Positions 45,513 to 56,341 of a stretch of DNA of 64,000 nt are shown here, piece after piece. Made by a program: the position numbers and the translations under genes. The number at the start of each line of letters is the position of its first letter. Within the stretch, counting starts at the first letter, position 1. Origin of the DNA: Marinobacter daepoensis DSM 16072 (GTDB taxonomy: Bacteria > Pseudomonadota > Gammaproteobacteria > Pseudomonadales > Oleiphilaceae); assembly GCF_000421165.1 (NCBI RefSeq), contig NZ_ATWI01000009.1:372001-436000 (forward strand), written 5' to 3'. The notes below the pieces were generated by a model, which had not been told where the DNA came from, searched no databases, and saw only the letters and a program-made list of their open reading frames with translations.

Positions 45513-46193
45513 TCAGGCGTTCTCCTCCCTGAGAATGCTCAGAACCTGACGACGCTGGTGTTCACCGAACGCCTGAATAACCTGCTGCAACTGCTCGGCA
45601 TCCCCCAAAACCGCCGCATCGGACAGTTGTCGGAAAAAAGTGCCGGTTCCGGCAATTTCACTTCGAAAGTGATCGAGAGCCACGTAATAAGTCCGGCTGA
45701 TGGCCGGGCGAAAGTTTTCAAGGGTTTCTTCCAGAAAGGGATTCTCAACCAACCCGTAGGCATACCGCATCACGCCAAAACCGGCGTCAATGACGCGCTC
45801 CGCTGCGTCCGGTGCGGTGGAACTGAGGGCATCAACCATCGCCTGAAGCTCTCTCACTTGCCCCATCACACCACCCAGTTGCTCTCCGGGCCATCGCTCA
45901 AGTACTTTCCGGGCCAGCATACACAGCAGGTCTATATAGATATCATAGAGCGCGTTCACCGATTCCTCGGTCAGCTTGGAAACCACAGCTCCCCGCCTGG
46001 GATAGATTTCAACAAGATGGCGGCGCTCGAGAATCAGCAACGCTTCACGCACCGAACCACGGCTGACATTGAGATCCCCGGCAACCTTGAGTTCCTGTAT
46101 ACGCTCTCCGGGCACCAGGTCACGGGTCACGATACGCTGCCCCAGGTGTTGGGCAATTTGCTCGGAAAGGCTTTCAGGGGCCTGAAATCTCAT
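45513..46193 (-). CDS. GntR-family (FadR/FCD subfamily) transcriptional regulator
   Basis: A 226-residue regulator. The N-terminal winged helix has RIQELKVAGDLNVSRGSVREALLILERR (in part), and the C-terminal helical FCD domain begins near residue 80. The effector is unknown. The stop is one base before the smc start, so it is co-transcribed with smc, zipA and ligA; the same neighbourhood (gntR beside smc) exists in pseudomonads. It may autoregulate and so tune condensin expression. It diverges from the diguanylate cyclase gene. Confidence 0.92.
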   Translation of the reverse strand: MRFQAPESLSEQIAQHLGQRIVTRDLVPGERIQELKVAGDLNVSRGSVREALLILERRHLVEIYPRRGAVVSKLTEESVNALYDIYIDLLCMLARKVLERWPGEQLGGVMGQVRELQAMVDALSSTAPDAAERVIDAGFGVMRYAYGLVENPFLEETLENFRPAISRTYYVALDHFRSEIAGTGTFFRQLSDAAVLGDAEQLQQVIQAFGEHQRRQVLSILREENA

Positions 46194-46466
46194 AAATGGT
46201 CTAACTCACTCTGCATGTTCAGGCGCACGAGTCTACCACAGGCGTTATTCCGCCCCACCCCTTTGTCTGACATTTCGATTGCACGTCGAACCCGGCGGCA
46301 ATATTCTGCCGAAAAATTGGCAGGTCACCCTGGCCCTTCAAGATTTATATAGAAACCACTTTACATAAACCTCATATCACATTGTATTTTAATGATATGA
46401 AGATGGTGGCACTTTTTATGCTTAATAGAACAACACTACTTCCTGTTACGATCAGAGCGACTCATT

Positions 46467-47393
46467 GTGAAGAATCTGACGCCCATCCAGACAAGTTCGT
46501 CCCGCCCGGCCCGGCTAGCCGCCCTGAAGCAGTCATTTCAGGACTGGAACAACACACAGGACGCCATAACAAGACTTTGCCGGCGCCTGAGCACAACCTT
46601 ATCGCTTGAGAACCAGCTTACGATTCTCGCCGACGAGATGTCCGGCACGATCCCATTTGATGCTCTGAACTACCGGAATCGCATCGCCCGACAGGATTTT
46701 GTCTTTGCAACCGGCATGGGCGGTCCACACCGTTGTGAATACCGCCTCACGTTGGAGGGCCTCCCTTATGGAACGCTGACGCTGCATCGTCGCCAGCGTT
46801 TCAGCGACGACGAGCTTGCAGGAATTGAAATGATGCTGTCAGGGGCCATCTGCCACATTCGCAACGCCTGCCAGTTTCTCACCATCGAACAGGCCGCCCT
46901 GACCGACGCGCTGACCGGCATCGGTAACAAACGTGCGCTGGACGAAGCACTTCAACGGGCGAGCGCCATGTCGAACCGGCACGGCTACGCATGGAGCCTG
47001 ATCCTCTGTGATTTAGACCACTTCAAGCAGATCAACGACCATCACGGTCATGTTGTCGGAGACCATATCTTAGCGCGGACGGCCGAAAAACTGGAACAGG
47101 CCTTGCGAAACTCCGATACCGTTTACCGATTCGGTGGCGAGGAGTTTGCGATACTGCTGCCACACACCAACGAACAGGAAGCCCGGGAAGTGGCAGACAG
47201 GATCCGAAACGCTCTGGAGAGCATTCGGGTAGACGGGGGAGAGATTCCTCTGACGGTAACCGCCAGCTGTGGTGTCGCCATGCACCTGACCGAAGAATCG
47301 TCAGAGCAATGGCTCGCCAGAGCCGACGAGGCCCTCTATCGCGCCAAGGCCGGCGGACGGAACTGCACGCGAGTATTCGCAAGCATTTCCTGA
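46467..47393 (+). CDS. Diguanylate cyclase (GGDEF/GGEEF domain)
   Basis: A 308-residue enzyme making cyclic-di-GMP from GTP. Residues ~20-145 are a GAF-like input domain with no clear ligand. Residues ~150-305 are the cyclase: DALTGIGNKRALDEAL, ILCDLDHFKQINDHHGH, and active-site FGGEEFAILLPH (G223-F227). An inhibitory RxxD site (R214-D217, RNSD) lies five residues before GGEEF, so product inhibition is expected. There is no membrane segment. It starts at a GTG. It lies divergent to gntR and 10 bases from the convergent rluB end. Confidence 0.93.
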   Translation: MKNLTPIQTSSSRPARLAALKQSFQDWNNTQDAITRLCRRLSTTLSLENQLTILADEMSGTIPFDALNYRNRIARQDFVFATGMGGPHRCEYRLTLEGLPYGTLTLHRRQRFSDDELAGIEMMLSGAICHIRNACQFLTIEQAALTDALTGIGNKRALDEALQRASAMSNRHGYAWSLILCDLDHFKQINDHHGHVVGDHILARTAEKLEQALRNSDTVYRFGGEEFAILLPHTNEQEAREVADRIRNALESIRVDGGEIPLTVTASCGVAMHLTEESSEQWLARADEALYRAKAGGRNCTRVFASIS

Positions 47394-47403
47394 CCGCCCG
47401 CCC

Positions 47404-48405
47404 TCACCGCCCCTGGGAGCGGGTTGGTTTTTTACCCTTCGAGGAAATGGGTTTATCCGAAGCCCTGGCACCCGGTTTCCGGGCCGGAGCAGCATCGGAA
47501 ACCTGCCAACTGCCACCCTTTCTTGACCGCTGGGCAGATTTGCCGGGGCTCTTACGACGCTTACGATCATCGGCAGCCTGTTCTCCCGGGGTTTTCTGGG
47601 GGATCGCCACGGTTTCAAGCCCCACAGCCCGACTGAGCGCATCAACACCTTTTTGGTCGAGTTCTTCCCAGCGCCCCATGGTCAACCGGCTTGGCAGGAA
47701 GATCGGGCCGTATCGAACCCTTTTAAGGCGGCTCACCCGAACCCCCTGAGACTCCCAAAGCCGACGCACCTCCCGGTTTCGCCCCTCTAGCAGGGTGACA
47801 TGGAACCACTGGTTCATCCCCTTCCCCCCCGCCGGGGAAATGTCTGTGAAACGGGCCATGCCATCGTCCAGCAACACACCATCCTGCAAACGCTGAATCA
47901 TTGCATCGTCAACATCACCAAACACCCGCACAGCGTACTCACGGTCAATCTGGCTCGAAGGATGCATCAGGCGGTTTGCCAGCTCACCGTCCGTGGTAAA
48001 GAGCACCAGCCCGGTTGTGTTGATGTCCAGTCGGCCGATCGAGATCCAGCGCTGATCTCTGAGGCGAGGTAACCGATCAAAAACGGTTGGCCGTCCCTCC
48101 GGATCTTTTCTGCTGGTTACCTCACCTTCGGGCTTGTTGTACAGCAGGACACGGCGAACCACCTGTGCGGCCGCGCTAACGTCCAGCCGTTTCCCGTCCA
48201 GCTCAAAGCGATCATCGGTCGAGGCCTTCTGGCCAGGCTGCACCGGTTCGCCATTCACCAGCAGACGGCCAGCCTCAATCCAGCCTTCCACCTCTCTCCG
48301 GGAACCAATACCGGCCCGGGCGAGAAGCTTCTGGACCCTTTCCGGCCCCCCTGCCAGGGACTTTTCGCTACGGGGTGTTCTTTTATCGGGGCCGTTTGCC
48401 GCCAT
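47404..48405 (-). CDS. rluB: 23S rRNA pseudouridine synthase RluB
   Basis: A 333-residue enzyme forming pseudouridine 2605 in 23S rRNA. An N-terminal S4 domain (RVQKLLARAGIGSRREVEGWI in part) is followed by the synthase core with the catalytic aspartate in SIGRLDINTTGLVLFTTDGEL, then GRNREVRRLWESQG. The C-terminal ~60 residues form a Lys/Arg-rich basic tail (KRRKSPGKSAQRSRKGG), common in gamma-proteobacterial RluB. It is downstream of scpB by 36 bases, in the conserved scpA-scpB-rluB order. Confidence 0.94.
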   Translation of the reverse strand: MAANGPDKRTPRSEKSLAGGPERVQKLLARAGIGSRREVEGWIEAGRLLVNGEPVQPGQKASTDDRFELDGKRLDVSAAAQVVRRVLLYNKPEGEVTSRKDPEGRPTVFDRLPRLRDQRWISIGRLDINTTGLVLFTTDGELANRLMHPSSQIDREYAVRVFGDVDDAMIQRLQDGVLLDDGMARFTDISPAGGKGMNQWFHVTLLEGRNREVRRLWESQGVRVSRLKRVRYGPIFLPSRLTMGRWEELDQKGVDALSRAVGLETVAIPQKTPGEQAADDRKRRKSPGKSAQRSRKGGSWQVSDAAPARKPGARASDKPISSKGKKPTRSQGR

Positions 48406-48441
48406 GGATGCAATCCTTGAATACGGTGTGAAGCCTTAGCC

Positions 48442-49107
48442 TCAGTGTAGTGTTTGATCAGAGTCGGGGGCTTGTGCCCCCTCCCCGGCGTCCGGGCTGC
48501 CTCCAGAATGGGCCTGGGAGTCCAACGTGATCTCCCCTTGCATCTTCTGCTCTATTTCCCGGCCAATTTCCTCCAGATCCCTGACGTCTGACAAAGGAGG
48601 CAACTCATCCAGCCCCGTCAGGTTAAAGTAATCGAGAAACTGGCGGGTGGTGGCATACATTGCAGGCCGACCGGGAACATCCCGATGGCCCACCACACGC
48701 ACCCACTCTCTCTCAAGGAGCGTCCGAATGATATTGCTGCTTACCGTAACGCCCCGTATATCCTCAATTTCACCGCGGGTAATCGGCTGCCGGTAGGCAA
48801 TCAGCGCAAGCGTTTCCAGCAGGGCCCGGGAGTACCGCTGGGGCTTTTCCTCGAACAGCCGGGCAACCCAGGGCGCAAACTCTTCCCGCACCTGCAGCCG
48901 ATAGCCACTGGCCACTTTTTTCAGCTCAAAGCCACGCCCTTCGCAGGACCGCTCAAGCATCATCATGACCTGCTCCATCACCTGCCGGACCGGGCGTTCG
49001 TCTTCGCTAAAGAGCTCTCTGAGCTGTTCCAGAGACAGCGGCTTACCTGCTGCCAGCAGTGCGGCTTCAGCAATTGCCTGAACCCGCTTCAGGTGTTCTT
49101 CATTCAT
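48442..49107 (-). CDS. scpB: Condensin subunit ScpB
   Basis: A 221-residue protein with two winged-helix domains: VQAIAEAALLAAGKPLSLEQL near the N-terminus and YSRALLETLALIAYRQPITRGEIEDIRGV near the centre, both family motifs. ScpB dimers bind the kleisin ScpA and regulate the SMC ring. The C-terminal ~30 residues are Gly/Asp-rich and disordered. It follows scpA by 16 bases and lies beside rluB. Confidence 0.95.
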   Translation of the reverse strand: MNEEHLKRVQAIAEAALLAAGKPLSLEQLRELFSEDERPVRQVMEQVMMMLERSCEGRGFELKKVASGYRLQVREEFAPWVARLFEEKPQRYSRALLETLALIAYRQPITRGEIEDIRGVTVSSNIIRTLLEREWVRVVGHRDVPGRPAMYATTRQFLDYFNLTGLDELPPLSDVRDLEEIGREIEQKMQGEITLDSQAHSGGSPDAGEGAQAPDSDQTLH

Positions 49108-49123
49108 AACGTCACTCGATCCT

Positions 49124-49951
49124 TCAGCTGGCCGCCCGCGCTCTTACGTGGATGGGCCCCAGAACTTCCGCCTGAACGATATCAATCAATTGTTCTTTGA
49201 CCAGCTCCAGAGTCGCCAAAAAGGTCACCACAACCCCCAGCCGCCCTTCTTCAAGGGAAAAAAGGCTTTCAAAGGTAATAAAACGATCCCCCTGGAGAAC
49301 CGACAGGATGTGAGACATCCGTTCGCGGGTGGAAAGTCGCTCTTTCTCTACATGATGACTGGTAAACAAATCAGCCCGCTGCAACACACCCTGCAGCGCC
49401 AGCAAAAGCTCACGCATATCGACCTCAGGGTGAGGCTGCGACGAAGGCAGCTTAGGCAAAGCCGCAGACGTTGCGTAGGTATCCCGTTCCAGGCGCGGCA
49501 TCTCATCGATATCCTCAGCCGCTTTCTTGAACCGTTCGTACTGCTGAAGCCGGCGAATCAGCTCCGCTCTTGGGTCAAGATCATCCTCTTCGTCGCTTTC
49601 CTGTCTGGGCAGCAGCATCCGGGATTTGATTTCTGCCAGGGTTGCCGCCATCACCAGATACTCGGCCGCCAGCTCGAAGCGCATCGCCTCAACGGCCCCG
49701 ATGTATTCCATGTACTGTCGGGTAATTTCGCTGACATCAATATCCAGGATATTCATGTTCTGGCGGCGAATCAGATAAAGGAGAAGATCCAGAGGCCCCT
49801 CAAAGGCCTCAAGAAATACCGCCAGGGCATCCGGCGGTATATACAGATCTTTCGGAAGGTCGACCACAGGTTTACCGGACACCAGTGCCAGCGGCACCTG
49901 CTCCGGCACCGGGCCCTGGATGTCTTGCGGCTCCCTGGTATCGTCGGTCAT
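49124..49951 (-). CDS. scpA: Condensin kleisin subunit ScpA
   Basis: A 275-residue kleisin linking the two SMC heads. Characteristic FEGPLDLLLYLIRRQNMNILDI near residue 50, YLVMAATLAEIKSRMLLP near residue 100, and a C-terminal winged helix with VVVTFLATLELVKEQLIDIVQ are all present. The first 25 residues are a non-conserved, Pro/Glu-rich lead. It forms an operon with scpB and rluB, and trpS ends 29 bases upstream of its start. Confidence 0.96.
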   Translation of the reverse strand: MTDDTREPQDIQGPVPEQVPLALVSGKPVVDLPKDLYIPPDALAVFLEAFEGPLDLLLYLIRRQNMNILDIDVSEITRQYMEYIGAVEAMRFELAAEYLVMAATLAEIKSRMLLPRQESDEEDDLDPRAELIRRLQQYERFKKAAEDIDEMPRLERDTYATSAALPKLPSSQPHPEVDMRELLLALQGVLQRADLFTSHHVEKERLSTRERMSHILSVLQGDRFITFESLFSLEEGRLGVVVTFLATLELVKEQLIDIVQAEVLGPIHVRARAAS

Positions 49952-49980
49952 GCCTGCGTCAGCCTTCCGGTGTGATGGGC

Positions 49981-51195
49981 TCAGCGATAGCTGAGCCCCA
50001 TCGCCGCTCGCACCTCTTCAAGGGTGTCTCGAGCCGCATCCCGGGCACGCTCTCGACCTTCCTGCAAAATCGAATGCACCAGATCCGGGTTACTCTCATA
50101 CTCCCGGGCCCGCTCATGCAACGGCTTTTGCTCTTCAACGATGGCGTCGATCAACGGCTTCTTGCAGTCCAGACAACCAATGCCTGCACTGCGGCAGCCT
50201 TGCTGTACCCATTCGCAGGTCTTTTCATCAGAATAGACCTTGTGCATCCCCCAGACCGGGCATTTCTCGGGTTCTCCCGGGTCTGTACGGCGCACACGCT
50301 GGGGGTCTGTCTGCATGGTGCGAATTTTCTGCGCCACGCTATCAGGATCTTCCCGCAGACCGATATAGTTATTGTAAGACTTGGACATCTTCTGGCCGTC
50401 CAACCCAGGCATCTTGGACTCTGGCGTCAGCAGCGGTTGCGGCTCCGGCAGTATCACCTTGCCGCCACCCTCAATGTAACCGTACAGGCGTTCCCGGTCA
50501 CCCAGAGAGATGTTCTGCTGCTCTTTCAGCAACGCCCGGGCGGTCTCCAGCGCGTCACTGTCGCCCTCTTCCTGATAGCGCTTCTTCAGGTTGCGGTACA
50601 GCTTGGCGTTCTTCTTGCCCATCTTGACGATCGCCGCCTCTGCCTGCTCTTCAAAGCCAGGCTCACGACCATAAATATGGTTGAAACGACGTGCAATTTC
50701 GCGGGTGATTTCCACATGGGATACCTGGTCCGCACCAACCGGCACTTTCCCGGCGCGGTACATAAGAATATCGGCCGTTTGCAGCAGCGGATACCCCAGG
50801 AAACCATAAGTCGCGAGGTCTTTCTCCCGGAGCTTCTCCTGCTGATCTTTATACGTAGGGATACGTTCAAGCCAGCCCAGCGGAGTGATCATCGAAAGCA
50901 ACAGGTGCAGCTCAGCATGCTCAGGCACCTGGGACTGAATGAACATGGTAGATGACCCCGGATTGACACCGGCCGCCAGCCAGTCAATCACCATATCCCA
51001 AACGCTCTGCTCAATATTCGAGGGGTCATCGTATTGCGTCGTCAGGGCATGCCAGTCCGCCACAAAGAAGAAGCACTCGTACTCGTGTTGGAGCTTGACC
51101 CAGTTTTTCAGCACACCGTGATAGTGGCCGAGGTGTAGCTTTCCGGTCGGACGCATACCGGACAACACTCTTTGCTGGGAATCGACAGAACTCAA
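49981..51195 (-). CDS. trpS: Tryptophanyl-tRNA synthetase
   Basis: A class I synthetase that charges tRNA-Trp, 404 residues with the start used here. HIGH-type motif GKLHLGHYHG is near the N-terminus and KMSKS is exact in GQKMSKSYNN. The start is decided by the ribosome site: AAGGAG lies eight bases before a TTG at 51195 (MSSVDSQQRVLSGMRP). An earlier GTG at 51228 would add 11 residues and place AAGGAG inside the gene. It precedes scpA by 29 bases. The body is about 60 residues longer than E. coli TrpS, as in the longer Pseudomonas-type form. Confidence 0.94.
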   Translation of the reverse strand: MSSVDSQQRVLSGMRPTGKLHLGHYHGVLKNWVKLQHEYECFFFVADWHALTTQYDDPSNIEQSVWDMVIDWLAAGVNPGSSTMFIQSQVPEHAELHLLLSMITPLGWLERIPTYKDQQEKLREKDLATYGFLGYPLLQTADILMYRAGKVPVGADQVSHVEITREIARRFNHIYGREPGFEEQAEAAIVKMGKKNAKLYRNLKKRYQEEGDSDALETARALLKEQQNISLGDRERLYGYIEGGGKVILPEPQPLLTPESKMPGLDGQKMSKSYNNYIGLREDPDSVAQKIRTMQTDPQRVRRTDPGEPEKCPVWGMHKVYSDEKTCEWVQQGCRSAGIGCLDCKKPLIDAIVEEQKPLHERAREYESNPDLVHSILQEGRERARDAARDTLEEVRAAMGLSYR

Positions 51196-51336
51196 AGCAC
51201 GAACTCCTTCTTTCTGTTTATAAGGCACCTGAACGCAGCCCTGTGCACAGGGTATCGAAAGCAGGCTGACCGGGCATTATAGTCGTTACATTGCCCTGCG
51301 TTAAGCAAACCGAGCCAAAACCCCGTCACCATAACG

Positions 51337-51372
51337 CAAAACCCCCGGGATTCTCTCGAACCCGGGGGTTTT
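51337..51372 (-). terminator. Intrinsic terminator of sucCD
   Basis: AAAACCCCCGGG / CCCGGGGGTTTT pairs over 12 bases with an 11-base loop and a T-run on the minus strand. It starts 20 bases beyond the sucD stop and ends the TCA-cycle unit. Confidence 0.88.
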
Positions 51373-51391
51373 GTTGAAGCTCAGGCAGGGG

Positions 51392-52264
51392 TTACCAGCC
51401 AGTAACTTCCTGCAGCGCCTTGCCGATGTCGGCCAGGCTACGCACGGTTTTAACACCGGCGTCTTCCAGAGCGGCAAACTTCTCGTCTGCGGTACCCTTA
51501 CCACCGGAAATGATGGCGCCAGCATGGCCCATACGCTTGCCCGGAGGTGCAGTAACGCCGGCAATGTAGGAGACAACAGGCTTGGTCACATTCTCTTTGA
51601 TGAACGCCGCCGCTTCTTCCTCAGCCGTACCACCGATTTCACCGATCATCACGATGGCTTCGGTTTCCGGATCTTCCTGCAGCAGCTTCAGAATGTCGAT
51701 GAAGTTGGAACCGGGAATCGGGTCGCCGCCAATGCCCACGCAGCTGGACTGACCGTAACCAAAATCGGTGGTCTGCTTGACCGCTTCATAAGTCAGAGTG
51801 CCAGAGCGGGAAACGATGCCAACCTTACCCTTCTTGTGGATGTGGCCAGGCATAATGCCGATTTTGCACTCGTCCGGCGTGATCAGGCCCGGGCAGTTGG
51901 GACCAATCATGCGCACACCTTTGCGATCAACATATTCTTTGGCGTACAGCATGTCGATGGTCGGAATGCCTTCAGTAATACATACGATCAACTGAATGCC
52001 CGCATCGGCAGCTTCAATGATGGCATCTTTACAGAACGGAGCCGGAACATAGATGACGGTCGCTTCTGCACCTGTCTTTTCAACAGCTTCGCGTACCGTA
52101 TTGAAGACCGGCAGCCCCAGATGCTCTGTGCCGCCTTTACCCGGGCTGACACCGCCAACCATCTGAGTACCGTAGGCAACAGCTTGCTCAGAGTGGAAGG
52201 TACCCTGTGCGCCGGTAAAGCCCTGGCAGATTACCTTGGTGTCTTTATTGATCAGGATGCTCAT
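51392..52264 (-). CDS. sucD: Succinyl-CoA synthetase alpha subunit
   Basis: A 290-residue subunit that binds CoA and carries the phosphohistidine intermediate. The N-terminal Rossmann CoA site is in [26 protein letters not shown] is the central loop; the catalytic H247 is in [12 protein letters not shown]. Length matches the family. The ATG overlaps the sucC stop by one base (TAATG), ensuring equal translation of the two subunits. It is the last gene of the suc group and is followed by a strong terminator. Confidence 0.98.
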   Translation of the reverse strand: MSILINKDTKVICQGFTGAQGTFHSEQAVAYGTQMVGGVSPGKGGTEHLGLPVFNTVREAVEKTGAEATVIYVPAPFCKDAIIEAADAGIQLIVCITEGIPTIDMLYAKEYVDRKGVRMIGPNCPGLITPDECKIGIMPGHIHKKGKVGIVSRSGTLTYEAVKQTTDFGYGQSSCVGIGGDPIPGSNFIDILKLLQEDPETEAIVMIGEIGGTAEEEAAAFIKENVTKPVVSYIAGVTAPPGKRMGHAGAIISGGKGTADEKFAALEDAGVKTVRSLADIGKALQEVTGW

Positions 52265-53430
52265 TATTTACCCCCTGCGGCTTTAACGACTTGCTCTGCG
52301 GCATCCGCCAGGCTGGTGGCGGCGATAATGTTCAGACCACTCTCAGCGAGTACCTTGGTGCCCAGTTCGGCATTGTTACCTTCCAGACGAACCACAACCG
52401 GCACCTTAACACCAACCTCTTTAACCGCGCCGATGATGCCCTCTGCGATCATGTCGCAGCGAACGATACCACCAAAGATATTCACCAATACCGCCTGTAC
52501 TGCATCGTCAGACAGGATGATTTTGAACGCTTCAGACACGCGCTCTTTGGTTGCACCGCCACCAACGTCCAGGAAGTTAGCCGGCTGGCCGCCAGACAGC
52601 TTGATGATGTCCATGGTACCCATGGCGAGACCTGCACCGTTCACCATGCAACCGATGTTGCCTTCAAGCGCAACGTAGTTCAGCTCCCACTTGGCAGCTT
52701 CGGCTTCACGTGCGTCTTCCTGTGAAGGATCGTGCATCTCGTGAATCTTCTTCTGGCGATACAGAGCGTTACCGTCTACGCCAATCTTGGCGTCCAGGCA
52801 ATGCAGATCACCGGCCGGAGTGATCACCAGGGGGTTGATCTCTACCAGAGCCAGATCGCACTCTTCAAACAGCTTGGCCAGGCCCAGGAAAATCTTGGTG
52901 AACTGACCGATCTGCTTGCCTTCCAGGCCCAGCTTGAACGCGAGCTCGCGTCCCTGATACGGCTGAGCACCAACCAGCGGATCAACTTCCGCTTTCAGGA
53001 TTTTCTCCGGAGTCTCTTCGGCAACCTTTTCGATTTCAACGCCGCCTTCGGTGGAGGCCATGAACACGATACGACGGGTTCCGCGGTCAACAACAGCTCC
53101 CAGATACAGTTCCTGGTCAATGTCAGTGAGGGATTCAACCAGAATTTTACTGACCGGCTGCCCTTTTTCGTCGGTCTGGTAGGTTACCAGGTTCTTGCCC
53201 AACCAGTTTTCAGCAAACTCACGGATCTCGTCTTTGCTCTTGACCAGCTTTACACCGCCAGCCTTACCGCGGCCACCCGCGTGTACCTGAGCCTTCACAA
53301 CCCATGCGTCGCCGCCGATTTCCGCGGCCGCGTCTACTGCTTCTTTCGGAGTATCACAGGCAATGCCCTTGGATACTGGCAGGCCATATTCAGCGAACAG
53401 CTGCTTGCCCTGATATTCGTGCAAATTCAT
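52264..53430 (-). CDS. sucC: Succinyl-CoA synthetase beta subunit
   Basis: A 388-residue subunit with an ATP-grasp fold that turns succinyl-CoA and ADP (or GDP) into succinate and [22 protein letters not shown] at the N-terminus, [14 protein letters not shown] in the nucleotide site and [20 protein letters not shown] (in part) are family signatures. It is 196 bases downstream of lpd, a gap that has a GC-rich hairpin, so it may be transcribed both with sucAB-lpd and from its own promoter. Confidence 0.98.
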   Translation of the reverse strand: MNLHEYQGKQLFAEYGLPVSKGIACDTPKEAVDAAAEIGGDAWVVKAQVHAGGRGKAGGVKLVKSKDEIREFAENWLGKNLVTYQTDEKGQPVSKILVESLTDIDQELYLGAVVDRGTRRIVFMASTEGGVEIEKVAEETPEKILKAEVDPLVGAQPYQGRELAFKLGLEGKQIGQFTKIFLGLAKLFEECDLALVEINPLVITPAGDLHCLDAKIGVDGNALYRQKKIHEMHDPSQEDAREAEAAKWELNYVALEGNIGCMVNGAGLAMGTMDIIKLSGGQPANFLDVGGGATKERVSEAFKIILSDDAVQAVLVNIFGGIVRCDMIAEGIIGAVKEVGVKVPVVVRLEGNNAELGTKVLAESGLNIIAATSLADAAEQVVKAAGGK

Positions 53431-53587
53431 AGTTAATGTCCCGTCAATTGATGGAGGATAACCACGTACGGAAATGAACCCGTCAGCACACCATCCCCGG
53501 TGAAACTGGAACGAATTCGTTCTGGCAGGCCTGGGGTCGCCTCGGACTGCCGGTTACGCCTGCAAAAGTCTGCCTTTATGATGGCAG

Positions 53588-53611
53588 CGGGGCGCCCCAG
53601 TTGGCGCCCCG
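53588..53611 (-). terminator. GC-rich hairpin downstream of lpd
   Basis: CGGGGCGCC / GGCGCCCCG forms a 9-bp perfect stem with a CCAGTT loop 16 bases after the lpd stop. No T-run follows on the minus strand, so it is probably a partial block or message-stabilising structure before sucC. Confidence 0.45.
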
Positions 53612-53626
53612 AATTTCAGCAATGCG

Positions 53627-55099
<1,473 letters not shown>

Positions 55100-55104
55100 T
55101 CAGC

Positions 55105-56316
55105 TTACACATCCAGCAGGATACGCGCCGGGTCTTCCAGCATTTCCTTGATCGCCACCAGGAACTGAACGGCTTCCTTACCATCGATCATACGGTGATC
55201 GTATGACAACGCGAGGTACATCATAGGCAGGACTTCAACCTTGCCATTCACCGCCATCGGGCGCTCCTGAATCTTGTGCATGCCCAGAATTGCGGTCTGA
55301 GGCGGGTTCAGGATCGGCGTGGAGATCAGGGAGCCAAAGATACCGCCGTTAGTGATCGTGAAGGTACCACCGGTCATATCCTCGATCGCCAGTTTACCTT
55401 CTTTCGCCTTCGTACCGTATTCGACAATTTTCTTTTCGATGTCAGCCAGGCCCATGGCATCGGTGTCACGCAATACCGGCACAACCAGACCGCGATCGGT
55501 AGAGACAGCTACGCCAACGTCCTGATACCCATGGTAAACCATGTCATTGCCATCAATAGACGCGTTAACCGCCGGGAACCGCTTGAGCGCTTCAGTCGCC
55601 GCTTTGGTGAAGAACGACATGAAGCCGAGCTTGATGCCGTGGCGCTTCACAAAGCTTTCCTGGTACTGCTTACGCAGTTCCATGATCGGAGCCATGTTCA
55701 CTTCGTTAAAGGTGGTCAGCATGGCCGCTGTCTGCTGGGCGTCCACCAGTCGCTTGGCGATGCTGGCGCGCAGACGAGTCATCGGAACGCGCTTCTCTGC
55801 TCGCTCACCCTGGGCGACGCTGACTTCCGGCATTGCTGCCGATTTGGCAGGCGCTGTACCAGAGGCCTTACTGCTGTCCACATGCTTCTGGACATCCTCT
55901 TTGGTGACGCGACCGTCTTTACCCGTGCCCTTAACGGCATTCGGGTCTACGTTATTTTCTTCAGCCAGCTTACGGGCAGCCGGGCTGAGAATCGCGTCTG
56001 CGGAGCTGGCAGAGCCAGTCGCTTCCTCAGCTTTCGGGGCTTCGGCCTTGCTTTCAGCTGGCTTGGCCTCGCCGGCAGCACCGGCCTTAAACTTCCCGAT
56101 GAGCTCACCGCTTTCTACGGTGTCGCCTTCGTTTTTAACAATTTCCTCGATCACACCATCCGCCGGCGCAACCACTTCCAGTACCACCTTGTCGGTTTCA
56201 ATATCGACAATCAGTTCGTCACGGGAACAGGCTTCACCAGGCTGCTTGTGCCAGGTCGCGACAGTGCCTTCGGCGACCGACTCAGGGAAAACGGGGGCTT
56301 TAATCTCTGTTGACAT
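55105..56316 (-). CDS. sucB: 2-Oxoglutarate dehydrogenase E2 (dihydrolipoyl succinyltransferase)
   Basis: A 403-residue core subunit. Lipoyl domain with attachment lysine K43 in [10 protein letters not shown]; Ala/Pro/Glu-rich linker (residues ~80-105); E3-binding domain [20 protein letters not shown] near residue 110; catalytic domain with [13 protein letters not shown] holding the active histidine and aspartate. Moves succinyl from E1 to CoA. It follows sucA by 25 bases. Confidence 0.97.
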   Translation of the reverse strand: MSTEIKAPVFPESVAEGTVATWHKQPGEACSRDELIVDIETDKVVLEVVAPADGVIEEIVKNEGDTVESGELIGKFKAGAAGEAKPAESKAEAPKAEEATGSASSADAILSPAARKLAEENNVDPNAVKGTGKDGRVTKEDVQKHVDSSKASGTAPAKSAAMPEVSVAQGERAEKRVPMTRLRASIAKRLVDAQQTAAMLTTFNEVNMAPIMELRKQYQESFVKRHGIKLGFMSFFTKAATEALKRFPAVNASIDGNDMVYHGYQDVGVAVSTDRGLVVPVLRDTDAMGLADIEKKIVEYGTKAKEGKLAIEDMTGGTFTITNGGIFGSLISTPILNPPQTAILGMHKIQERPMAVNGKVEVLPMMYLALSYDHRMIDGKEAVQFLVAIKEMLEDPARILLDV

Positions 56317-56341
56317 TACGGATCCTTAGTTCGGTAGCTCG

